Source: Syntrophomonadaceae bacterium (GTDB taxonomy: Bacteria; Bacillota; Syntrophomonadia; Syntrophomonadales; Syntrophomonadaceae). From it: DNA of 7,804 nucleotides. Of the stretch, positions 1 through 5,861 are shown one piece after another. The notes under the pieces were generated by a model. That model ran no database searches. It was not told the origin of the DNA and saw nothing but the letters and a program-made list of their open reading frames with translations. The number at the start of each line of letters is the position of its first letter. Position 1 is the first letter of the stretch. The DNA lies in NCBI GenBank assembly GCA_031265005.1, contig JAISDD010000219.1:1-7804 (forward strand), read 5' to 3'. The translations under genes and the position numbers were made by a program.

Positions 1-287
1 AAAGCGTGAATATTTGGTTTGAGGGCAAGCGCGATACCGAGGTAAAACTTCATGTGCGCGCGGAAACGGCGCAGTATTTCAAAAACAAAACTTATTTCCC
101 TTTGCAAAAGATTGAGAAGGAGAATAAAGACGGCTCCTTAATCTTAATCTGCAAAATTGCAAAATTTGCCGAGATTAGGCCCATAATTCTGCATTGGATT
201 CCGTGGATAAAAGTAATAAGCCCGCAAAGCCTTTGCGACGAAGTCAAAAACGCCGTGCAGGATTATCTGACGGAAATAACGGGCTGA
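1..287 (+). CDS. WYL-domain transcriptional regulator, C-terminal fragment
   Basis: The frame is open to the left edge (codons from base 3), so this is the last 94 residues of a larger protein. The GTG at base 6 is probably an internal valine. The fragment matches the C-terminal extension (WCX) of WYL regulators of the YafY/PafC type: a strand with VKLHVRAETAQYF, then the turn NKDGSLILICKIAKFAEI, then ILHWIPWIKVISPQSL and a closing amphipathic helix ending YLTEITG. In the family this region follows a helix-turn-helix and a WYL effector-binding domain, both of which would lie outside the window. No hairpin terminator is visible after the stop. The palindrome about 60 bases downstream could be a target of this regulator, but that is inference from proximity alone. 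Confidence 0.72.
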   Translation, partial: SVNIWFEGKRDTEVKLHVRAETAQYFKNKTYFPLQKIEKENKDGSLILICKIAKFAEIRPIILHWIPWIKVISPQSLCDEVKNAVQDYLTEITG

Positions 288-317
288 ATTAAAGCTTAAG
301 TCCAAAAATATCCTTTA

Positions 318-323
318 TATAAT
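318..323 (+). promoter_or_regulatory. isolated TATAAT hexamer (weak promoter candidate)
   Basis: A perfect -10 hexamer lies in the AT-rich gap after the WYL fragment. No convincing -35 is found 16-18 bases upstream (the region reads GCTTAAG). It could start a leadered transcript of the gene at 385, but AT-rich spacers give such hexamers by chance. Confidence 0.2.
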
Positions 324-345
324 CCATATATAACCCGAAATTTCA

Positions 346-361
346 CGACAATATGTTGTCG
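346..361. promoter_or_regulatory. 16-bp palindrome, candidate operator
   Basis: CGACAA-TATG-TTGTCG is a perfect 6+6 inverted repeat with a 4-base centre. It ends 11 bases before the TATAAT box at 373-378, so it covers the place where a -35 element would lie, and no good -35 hexamer is present there. That position suits a dimeric repressor or an activator replacing the -35. The upstream WYL regulator is a candidate ligand, by inference only. Confidence 0.4.
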
Positions 362-372
362 CCGATTGTTTG

Positions 373-378
373 TATAAT
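373..378 (+). promoter_or_regulatory. -10 box TATAAT of a probable leaderless promoter
   Basis: A perfect TATAAT sits six bases before the ATG at 385. Initiation usually falls 6-8 bases after the -10, which would put the 5' end of the RNA at or very near that ATG. No purine-rich Shine-Dalgarno sequence occurs between 360 and 384, consistent with a leaderless mRNA. There is no recognisable -35, but a palindrome lies just upstream. Confidence 0.4.
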
Positions 379-384
379 TTTATT

Positions 385-1335
385 ATGAAAAACAAAAAAA
401 CATTTTTAGAAAAAATCAAAGAAGAACTTGTTAAAGCGACTGCAGAGGTTATCGCAGAAAATAAAGAAACAGAAAAATGGCACCTGGAGCATTATAAAAA
501 ACCGCAAAAGCCCAAAACTAAAAAGGAAATCAATGAGCAGTCTTGGAGGTTGGTCCAAAAAAGATTGCCGAGGCTTTTGGAAAAGCACGCCCCGCTTTAT
601 GATAAAAAATGGGATTATAAAAAAGAAAGCCCCTGGTTTAAAGAACTTGAAAATTACACTCTGAAAGAATTGGAATTTATTATTACCTCTTTCTCATGGC
701 ATGTTATACATGAAATGAGGGAGCATCACCATTATCGCATAGAAAAAGAATATTTGGCGATATTAAATACGGTTTTTGGTCAGCGCAAATATCTTCTTAG
801 AAAAAGGTTTAAATATACCAAAGAAAATATAAAGAAAATACTTTGGGTAAACAAGCGGCTGATTGAATGCTTTAAAAAAGGCTATAAAGAAGCGCGTTTA
901 GCAGGGGAACCATTAAAAGAGCGCAAGCAAAACAAAGACCCGTTTTTGGACGACTGCGGAGCAAACATCCGCGTATATCCGTTTTTGTTGAAATACAACG
1001 CGAAAGAAAAATATTGGGATGAACCGGCAGGAAACTTTCCCAGAATGAATATGGACGAAGTTCTAAACAGCGTTATACCTGAAACTGCTTCTCAGTGGTC
1101 AAAAACAGATTTAGATGATGATGTTAGTTGGACCGAATGTTTAGAAGGCGATGTTTTTGAAAAAAACAGGATATGTTACGCTTTTCATAATTTACTTTGC
1201 CATTCTCCTTGGTCATTGGCCGACATTGTGAGAATTAAAGAATTTTGGACGGAAGTGGAAGTCCTGCATCAAAATATGGACCAAAAGAGATATTATGGAT
1301 ATTGCTGCGACCCGTTTGACGTCCTCAGAAAATGA
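385..1335 (+). CDS. uncharacterised 316-residue soluble protein
   Basis: I do not recognise this family. I prefer the ATG at 385 to the in-frame TTG at 370, because the TTG lies before and partly inside the -10 box and has no ribosome-binding site. The first ~60 residues are lysine/glutamate-rich and helical. A middle helical part (about 90-170) holds a histidine cluster, WHVIHEMREHHHYRIE, at about 105-120, which could bind a metal or nucleic acid, although this is unproven. The C-terminal third is rich in aromatics and cysteine and includes CYAFHNLLCHSPWSLADI (264-281), FWTEVEVLHQ (287-296) and a CC pair near the end. There is no signal peptide or membrane segment. Codon use is AT-leaning. 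It stands alone between two intergenic gaps, so its neighbours give no clue to function. Confidence 0.75.
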   Translation: MKNKKTFLEKIKEELVKATAEVIAENKETEKWHLEHYKKPQKPKTKKEINEQSWRLVQKRLPRLLEKHAPLYDKKWDYKKESPWFKELENYTLKELEFIITSFSWHVIHEMREHHHYRIEKEYLAILNTVFGQRKYLLRKRFKYTKENIKKILWVNKRLIECFKKGYKEARLAGEPLKERKQNKDPFLDDCGANIRVYPFLLKYNAKEKYWDEPAGNFPRMNMDEVLNSVIPETASQWSKTDLDDDVSWTECLEGDVFEKNRICYAFHNLLCHSPWSLADIVRIKEFWTEVEVLHQNMDQKRYYGYCCDPFDVLRK

Positions 1336-1341
1336 GATTGA

Positions 1342-1362
1342 TAAGCATTGAAACTTTGCTTA
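1342..1362. promoter_or_regulatory. 6-bp inverted repeat between genes
   Basis: TAAGCA and TGCTTA are perfect arms around a 9-base loop, starting six bases after the stop codon at 1335. The hairpin is weak and has no T-run directly after it, so a rho-independent terminator is doubtful. It also overlaps a TTGAAA hexamer and could be an operator for the downstream promoter. Confidence 0.25.
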
Positions 1363-1375
1363 ACGGCACTATTTT
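1348..1375 (+). promoter_or_regulatory. candidate sigma-70-type promoter for the 1442-3915 operon
   Basis: TTGAAA (1348-1353) matches five of six -35 positions. It is followed after 16 bases by TATTTT (1370-1375), and an alternative TTTTAT starts two bases later; each -10 matches only four of six. It is the only plausible pair in the 106-base gap before the gene at 1442. Confidence 0.35.
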
Positions 1376-1441
1376 ATAACCTAAGGTATATTTTGCAAAT
1401 TAGACGGCATCGCAAATGAAATGCTTGCAGGGGATTAAACA

Positions 1442-1954
1442 ATGGCAAAAATAACAAATATTACTAAACTCTTCCCTAACCGCAAACCCTTGCGCTTTTT
1501 AGGTGTGTGGGGCCTAACGGCGTGGCGTGGTGCCGCCCACAGTAATATGAATGCAGCGGAACGTGGTTTTTTTAGAGAAATGCGTTGGATTAACCCAATT
1601 GTCGGAGTAGGAGGACAGATAGTTTTCCCTGTTGAGGAAAATGCCCCCGTGCCCCAAGAGGTGCTCTCCCATAAGCAGCGGGAACACATCGCGCCTATTA
1701 TTGATGATATCATGGCCAAATTCCAGCAGCAGCATAATATCGCTAAACAGAGGGCAAAGCTTGGGCAAGATTTTAACGGAGTTTACCCCGTTGGCAATGG
1801 ACAAATTTTTGATCACATATCTAATACGCTGACGCTTGCAAGGTTAAATTCTGACCTGCTGAAAGAGTTTGCGGAAGAGATATATAAACAAATTCCGTGC
1901 ACGCTGTTACTAATTGATTATAATTCCGAAGAACAGTTTTTATTTTCTGATTAA
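1442..1954 (+). CDS. uncharacterised 170-residue protein upstream of rmuC
   Basis: Not recognised. The ATG start is supported by AGGGGA (1429-1434), seven bases upstream. The N-terminal part (17-63) is odd: it is rich in Trp, Gly and Arg (LRFLGVWGLTAWRG, then NAAERGFFREMRWINP), and its DNA at about 1500-1545 is locally GC-rich with imperfect hairpin potential (GTGGCG/CGCCCAC). From residue 75 on it looks like an ordinary soluble, helical, Gln- and Lys-rich protein, ending with a strand CTLLLIDY and an acidic tail. There is no signal peptide or clear membrane span. The stop lies 24 bases before rmuC, so the two are probably cotranscribed. Two long antisense frames cross this gene, but neither has its start context or operon position. 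Confidence 0.68.
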   Translation: MAKITNITKLFPNRKPLRFLGVWGLTAWRGAAHSNMNAAERGFFREMRWINPIVGVGGQIVFPVEENAPVPQEVLSHKQREHIAPIIDDIMAKFQQQHNIAKQRAKLGQDFNGVYPVGNGQIFDHISNTLTLARLNSDLLKEFAEEIYKQIPCTLLLIDYNSEEQFLFSD

Positions 1955-1978
1955 AATTTATATCTTTCCGGAGGTTTT

Positions 1979-3301
1979 ATGGAAAATTTATTTGTAGGGA
2001 CAATATGCTTTACGGTAGGATGCATAGCCGGCTTCTTTATAAAAAAAGTACTGGGCACGGAGGATTTATCTCTAAAAAAAGAAATTGATATGCTGCGCGC
2101 TCAGCTGAATGTTAAAGAGGAAGAGCTAAACGCTAAAAATAAGGAAATTATTGAGCTTAATAAGCTTGCCGCAGCGTCCGCCAGAGAGCTGGAGACAATA
2201 AAAAACTTAAAAGAGCAGTTTTTGAAGGAGCAGGAAAATGTGTTTAAAGCTGTTTCCTCCGAGGCGTTAAGTTCAAACAATAAGTCTTTTTTGGAGCTTG
2301 CCAAATCTACCTTAGAAAAATACCAGCAAAACGCAACAAATGATTTAGAAACTCGCCAGAAAGCTATTGATAACATGGTATTGCCAGTTAAAGATATTTT
2401 GAATAAGTTTGAAGTAAAAATAGGTGATTTGGAAAAAGAAAGACAAGGGGCATATGAAGGCCTTACCAGCCAAGTGGCCGGGCTGATGCGTCAGACGCAG
2501 ACGCTTTCAAACGCGCTTTCCTCTTCCAGCGTGCGCGGCCGCTGGGGGGAATTACAGCTCAAAAAGATAGTGGAACTTGCCGGCATGTTAAACTATTGTG
2601 ATTTCGTAGAGCAGGCCACAATTTCCATTCCCGGCGAAGACAAAAAACTGCGCCCGGATATGATAATCCGCCTGCCCGGCGGCAGCAATATTGTGGTGGA
2701 TTCAAAAGCGCCCGTAAGCAAGTTTATAGAAGCGGTGGAGATTAATGACGCGCCGCAAAGACAGCAAAAGATGAAAGAATTTGCCGCGCAAATAAGAAGT
2801 CATATAAAAACTTTAAGTTCCAAAGATTATTGGAAACAGCTTAAAGCAACGCCGGATTTCGTGGTTCTTTTTATGCCCGGCGAGGCCTATTTTTCCGCCG
2901 CGCTTGAAGCAGACCCGGCTTTAATAGAAGACGGCGTGCAGGAAAAAGTAATAATAGCCACGCCGACCACGCTTATAAGCCTGTTAAAGGCCGCCGCTTA
3001 CGGCTGGCGCAGCCGCGCCGTTGAACAAAACGCGCTGGACATTAAAAAGTTAGGCATAGAGCTTTATGACAGAATATTTACAATGACAGAGCATTTCTGC
3101 AAACTTGGCAACAGTCTTGGCGGCGCTGTGGAATATTATAATAAAACAATATCTTCTTACGAGAGCAGGGTTTTGGTAAGCGCGCGGCGTTTTAAGGAGT
3201 TGGAGGTCTCAGACAAGGAATTACCCAATCTGCCGGAAAAAACAATAGAAAATACCACAAAAAAGCTTTATATCGATATAGAAAACAAGGAAGAAGTATG
3301 A
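1979..3301 (+). CDS. rmuC: DNA recombination protein RmuC
   Basis: This is a clear RmuC family member of 440 residues, close to the usual length. In E. coli, RmuC limits recombination at short inverted repeats and is predicted to have a restriction-endonuclease-like core. Order of parts: an N-terminal membrane anchor (about 4-22); a long coiled coil (about 30-165); then the conserved core with GRWGE (187-191), RPDMIIRLP (226-234), VVDSKAP (239-245, with candidate catalytic D241 and K243), FMPGEAYFSAALE (298-310), ATPTTL (327-332) and YGWR (341-344). All diagnostic blocks are present, so it looks intact. GGAGG at 1970-1974 gives the start, with short 4-base spacing. The core is markedly GC-rich (34 of 60 bases over 2641-2700). 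Its stop overlaps the next start as ATGA, implying translational coupling. Confidence 0.95.
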   Translation: MENLFVGTICFTVGCIAGFFIKKVLGTEDLSLKKEIDMLRAQLNVKEEELNAKNKEIIELNKLAAASARELETIKNLKEQFLKEQENVFKAVSSEALSSNNKSFLELAKSTLEKYQQNATNDLETRQKAIDNMVLPVKDILNKFEVKIGDLEKERQGAYEGLTSQVAGLMRQTQTLSNALSSSSVRGRWGELQLKKIVELAGMLNYCDFVEQATISIPGEDKKLRPDMIIRLPGGSNIVVDSKAPVSKFIEAVEINDAPQRQQKMKEFAAQIRSHIKTLSSKDYWKQLKATPDFVVLFMPGEAYFSAALEADPALIEDGVQEKVIIATPTTLISLLKAAAYGWRSRAVEQNALDIKKLGIELYDRIFTMTEHFCKLGNSLGGAVEYYNKTISSYESRVLVSARRFKELEVSDKELPNLPEKTIENTTKKLYIDIENKEEV

Positions 3302-3915
3302 ATATGGGTGAAATAGAACATATCTCAGAACGCAGTTATTATCCAAGTATTCACAGTGCAAAATTTAATAATGATTTCACATTGGAGGCTTTATTTGAGA
3401 ATGGTGCTATAAAACATTTTGATATGAAGCCTCTTATCAAGGAAAATCCGTGGGGATTTGGTAAATTAACTGATCTTAATATTTTTAAACAGGGTGAAGC
3501 TTGGCATAATTTTGGAGTACATTGGCGAGACGATATAGAAGATTTAGATGAGGGATTAGTTTATGCTGAAGGTAAAACTATTAAAGCGGCAAAAGCTATA
3601 ACAGCGATGTCTTTATTGAAAACATTATCTACAAGATCACAAGTTTTTTTATTATCCGGAGAACAAATCCATCAAAATATTCCACATGTTCACATTCATG
3701 TTCAGATGAAAGTAGATAGATTTCATATTGGAGAAATTTTTGTTTCAGACCAATACAGAAGCGAAGATAATTACTTATGTAAATTTAAAAAAGAGTACAA
3801 AGAGACATTGGAATATATTAATAGGCACCAACAAGATATTGAGAAATTATATCTAATGGATGACTCTGAAATAGAAGAATATAATCGAATTTTACAAAGT
3901 ATTCAGGAGCAATAA
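3298..3915 (+). CDS. DUF2442 / DUF4160-like fusion protein
   Basis: A 205-residue soluble protein. Residues about 28-95 fit DUF2442: LFENGAIKHFDMKPLI, then GKLTDLNIFKQ, then FGVHWRDDIEDLDEGLVY. Residues about 120-187 resemble DUF4160: H125-x3-P129-H130-x-H132, then GEIFV and a closing helix YINRHQQDIEKLY. Genes for these two domains are often neighbours in bacteria and have been suspected to act together, with no settled function; here they appear joined. The ATG at 3298 overlaps the rmuC stop (ATGA), and AAGGA at 3287-3291 gives good spacing; a second ATG at 3304 is less well placed. The gene is very AT-rich (15 of 60 G+C in 3361-3420 and again in 3841-3900), strikingly unlike rmuC, which suggests recent acquisition. 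The DUF2442 call is firmer than the DUF4160 call. Confidence 0.78.
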   Translation: MNMGEIEHISERSYYPSIHSAKFNNDFTLEALFENGAIKHFDMKPLIKENPWGFGKLTDLNIFKQGEAWHNFGVHWRDDIEDLDEGLVYAEGKTIKAAKAITAMSLLKTLSTRSQVFLLSGEQIHQNIPHVHIHVQMKVDRFHIGEIFVSDQYRSEDNYLCKFKKEYKETLEYINRHQQDIEKLYLMDDSEIEEYNRILQSIQEQ

Positions 3916-3945
3916 TTTTTATCAACAAAATTGAATGGAGAGGTG

Positions 3946-4008
3946 ATGAGAAAAGCAATTTATAGATTCCTCCAGTCATCTTTAAATAAATTAAATTCAC
4001 AGCGATAA
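3946..4008 (+). CDS. possible 20-codon ORF in the convergent gap
   Basis: It encodes a short basic peptide, MRKAIYRFLQSSLNKLNSQR, after GGAGAGG (3937-3943). The ribosome-binding site is good, but the peptide is tiny and matches nothing I know. It lies 30 bases after the DUF2442 fusion gene and could be the tail of that operon, or chance. No terminator hairpin is visible between the two converging gene sets (3916-4029). Confidence 0.15.
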   Translation: MRKAIYRFLQSSLNKLNSQR

Positions 4009-4029
4009 GATACCCTAATTTATATAACC

Positions 4030-4308
4030 TCATTTCTTTTTTGGGCTTTTGGTGATGTTTTGCTTTTCATGTTCTTTATCCACGAGATATTGGCAATCCC
4101 ATAGATAACGGTCCCACTTATCAATAGCCCATTTCAATGCTTTATGCAATTCTTTAACGGCGGGGTGTTTCTTTGCCATTTTTTCAAAAATTTCATTACG
4201 TGAATAATACTCCAATGTATCAATTTCTTCGCGCAAAGCTTCTATTTCTTTTGCTGTCAGCGGGTCTTCTGCCGCATTAATATTACCGTGTAAGTATATT
4301 TTGTTCAT
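4030..4308 (-). CDS. small charged protein, third gene of the ankyrin unit
   Basis: A 92-residue unknown protein. The ATG is supported by AGAGGT, about six bases upstream in the same (A/G)AGGTAAA-TTATG arrangement used by the two ankyrin genes, and it begins 21 bases after the second ankyrin stop, so cotranscription is likely. The sequence is strongly helical: residues 16-50 alternate acidic and basic residues (TAKEIEALREEIDTLEYY), then about 48-75 form an amphipathic, tryptophan-containing helix (ALKWAIDKWDRYLW), with a lysine-rich tail SPKKK. There is no signal peptide or membrane span. It may be a partner of the ankyrin proteins, but only gene order supports this. Confidence 0.68.
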   Translation of the reverse strand: MNKIYLHGNINAAEDPLTAKEIEALREEIDTLEYYSRNEIFEKMAKKHPAVKELHKALKWAIDKWDRYLWDCQYLVDKEHEKQNITKSPKKK

Positions 4309-4329
4309 AAATTTACCTCTTTGTAAAAT

Positions 4330-5835
4330 TCAATTATCCTCTTCGCTGTAAGCCGTAAACGGCAGTTTATTTCCGTGTTGGTCTTTTATGTCAAGATAGT
4401 CTAAAAAGTATTTGCGGTAGCGCTCGCTACAATCGTTCAGTAATACGGAAATATCATTGCCCTGAATATTTAAATCCGCTTTCTTGTCTTCAATTAAATA
4501 GCGCACAATTTTAAAGTAATCGTCATTGTCATCATAATAGTAGTAGTTAGAAAAATTAGTTTTAAAAAGCGGGTTGTTTCCTCTGGCACAAGAGGCATAA
4601 TGCAACAGCGCCCAGCCTTTTTGATTATTTCTTGTGTTGACGTCAAAATTATATTTTTCTATAAAATACTTTACGAACTCAAAATCACCCTTATCACAGG
4701 CCGTAAAAATAAATTCTTCAATATTCGTTTCGTTTACGAAAGTGATTTTATGTTTTTCTATAAGGTGAGTTAAAAGATTATATCCGCGTTCTCGCCACTT
4801 GTTGAATATATCTATGACGGTATCTTCATTAAGCAACAGCGGATTTTTTGGTATCAGATAATCCGCAATGTCCGTGTTCCCGCAACAGGCGAAGAGCAAA
4901 GATGGCCTCGGCCACTGTGGCAGAGAGATTTTAGGATTTTTTACTTCCAGCCCGGCTTCTTCCACCAAATATTTGACAAGGCCCAAATTATTGCTTTGGC
5001 AAGCGGGGAAAAGAAGATTGTACCCATCGTTATCTTCTTCGTAAATATTTAATTTTTTTTCTTTTATCAGGAAATTGATTAATTCTATGTTGCCGCTTGC
5101 GCAAGCATACCAGATCGGGCTTCGTCCGTACTTATCTTTTATATTTATTTTTATTTTGCGGTCGTTTGTTAAATATTTTATAAAGTCAAGGCTTCCACAG
5201 ATACAAGCCCGAAATATTGCGCTTTCTCCGTATTCATCTTTTTTATTCAGATTTACTTTTTTATTTTCTATGAAATATTTTGCTAGAGCATAATTTTTTA
5301 GCCAGCAAGCGCGTGTCAGACAGTAGGATAATTCTTCTATAAATATTTTTTCGCCGAAAACTAAATTTTTTATAAGATATTCTATAAGCTCGGCGCTTCC
5401 GCGCTCGCTGGCTGCGGAAAATAGTCTTTTAACTTCGCTATTGTATTTTGAAGCGGATGTGTCATATTTATCTTTAGGTTTTTTAAAGGCGGGAGTAAAT
5501 ATTTTTACTTTTTCCATAAGATATTTGACAAGTTCTAAATTACCGCTTTCACACGCGCAGCTTAAGGGAGTATCATAGGCTTCTTTATTCCCGTCAAGTT
5601 TTTCGTCCTCTATCAGATAACGGACGAGTTCTAAATTACCGCTTTCACACGCTTCGTTTAGCGGGTTGCGTTCATAGTATTTTTCAATGTCTTTTAAACT
5701 TATTTTCCCGCCTTGCACCATTTCTTTTACTAAAGCAATATCGCCTGCCTTGCAGGCCTCAAACAATGCTTCAACGTCCGGCCATTTGTTTACTGCCGGA
5801 TAACTTGCTTTATAAAAAATTTCTTGTGGTATCAT
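4330..5835 (-). CDS. ankyrin-repeat protein B (501 aa)
   Basis: Almost the whole protein is ankyrin repeats, about a dozen, many with the core ACxSGNLELVKYLI. Clear units begin near residues 20, 57, 88, 168, 203, 237, 270, 310, 374 and 407; others are degenerate. Ankyrin repeats form a stacked helical scaffold for protein binding; no catalytic domain is visible. There is no signal peptide, so a cytoplasmic place or non-classical export are both possible. A Tyr/Asp-rich insertion (YYYYDDNDDYF, 431-441) interrupts the last repeat before IVRYLIEDKKADLN. The end (LNIQGND...LLNDC...YFLDYLDIKDQHGN) matches its paralog upstream. GCGAGGT precedes the ATG, 26 bases after the paralog's stop. The duplicated 5' block includes this ribosome-binding site. 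Confidence 0.9.
   Translation of the reverse strand: MIPQEIFYKASYPAVNKWPDVEALFEACKAGDIALVKEMVQGGKISLKDIEKYYERNPLNEACESGNLELVRYLIEDEKLDGNKEAYDTPLSCACESGNLELVKYLMEKVKIFTPAFKKPKDKYDTSASKYNSEVKRLFSAASERGSAELIEYLIKNLVFGEKIFIEELSYCLTRACWLKNYALAKYFIENKKVNLNKKDEYGESAIFRACICGSLDFIKYLTNDRKIKINIKDKYGRSPIWYACASGNIELINFLIKEKKLNIYEEDNDGYNLLFPACQSNNLGLVKYLVEEAGLEVKNPKISLPQWPRPSLLFACCGNTDIADYLIPKNPLLLNEDTVIDIFNKWRERGYNLLTHLIEKHKITFVNETNIEEFIFTACDKGDFEFVKYFIEKYNFDVNTRNNQKGWALLHYASCARGNNPLFKTNFSNYYYYDDNDDYFKIVRYLIEDKKADLNIQGNDISVLLNDCSERYRKYFLDYLDIKDQHGNKLPFTAYSEEDN
5531..5556 (-). repeat. 26-base repeat inside ankyrin gene B, copy 1
   Basis: On the minus strand this encodes the conserved ankyrin core around ESGNLEL. 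It is identical to 5627-5652, exactly 96 bases (32 codons) away, and differs at one base from 7039-7064 in the paralog. Identity at DNA level between repeats is higher than for most other units, suggesting recent internal duplication or gene conversion. Confidence 0.75.
5627..5652 (-). repeat. 26-base repeat inside ankyrin gene B, copy 2
   Basis: Identical to the copy at 5531-5556, one 32-codon repeat unit away. It encodes the same ESGNLEL core of the preceding ankyrin unit. Confidence 0.75.
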
Positions 5836-5846
5836 AATTTTACCTC
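5781..5846 (-). repeat. 66-base duplicated 5' block of ankyrin gene B
   Basis: This block holds the ribosome-binding site GAGGTAAAATT, the ATG and the first 18 codons (MIPQEIFYKASYPAVNKW). It matches 7295-7360 at 65 of 66 bases; the one difference is at 5820 versus 7334. Directly beyond it, inside the gene, many synonymous and amino-acid differences appear. Confidence 0.85.
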
Positions 5847-5861
5847 GCTGAATTGTATCTT

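Noticed and set aside
370..384. TTG start at 370 for the 316-residue protein
   Set aside because: It has no Shine-Dalgarno and precedes the TATAAT box, so it would lie upstream of the likely transcription start; the ATG at 385 is better.
1435..1719. Antisense 94-codon frame on the minus strand
   Set aside because: It overlaps almost wholly the plus-strand gene at 1442, which has a proper ribosome-binding site and fits the operon. Its Arg/Pro/Ser/Thr-rich composition is typical of a shadow.
1514..1816. Second antisense frame (100 codons)
   Set aside because: Same overlap with the 1442 gene, no convincing start context and no known domain.
2101..2376. Minus-strand frame, Ser/Phe-rich
   Set aside because: Lies inside rmuC opposite the coiled-coil region; its Ser/Phe/Leu runs are the complement of Glu/Lys codons.
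3673..3702. HIT-type histidine triad (HVHIHVQ) in the fusion protein
   Set aside because: The triad looks similar, but the surrounding 60 residues lack the HIT fold pattern and fit DUF4160 better (H-x3-P-H-x-H, then GE and a closing helix).
3916..4029. Bidirectional terminator between the convergent genes
   Set aside because: Only weak complementarity (TGGAG/CTCCA, 29-base loop) and no hairpin followed by a T-run on either strand.
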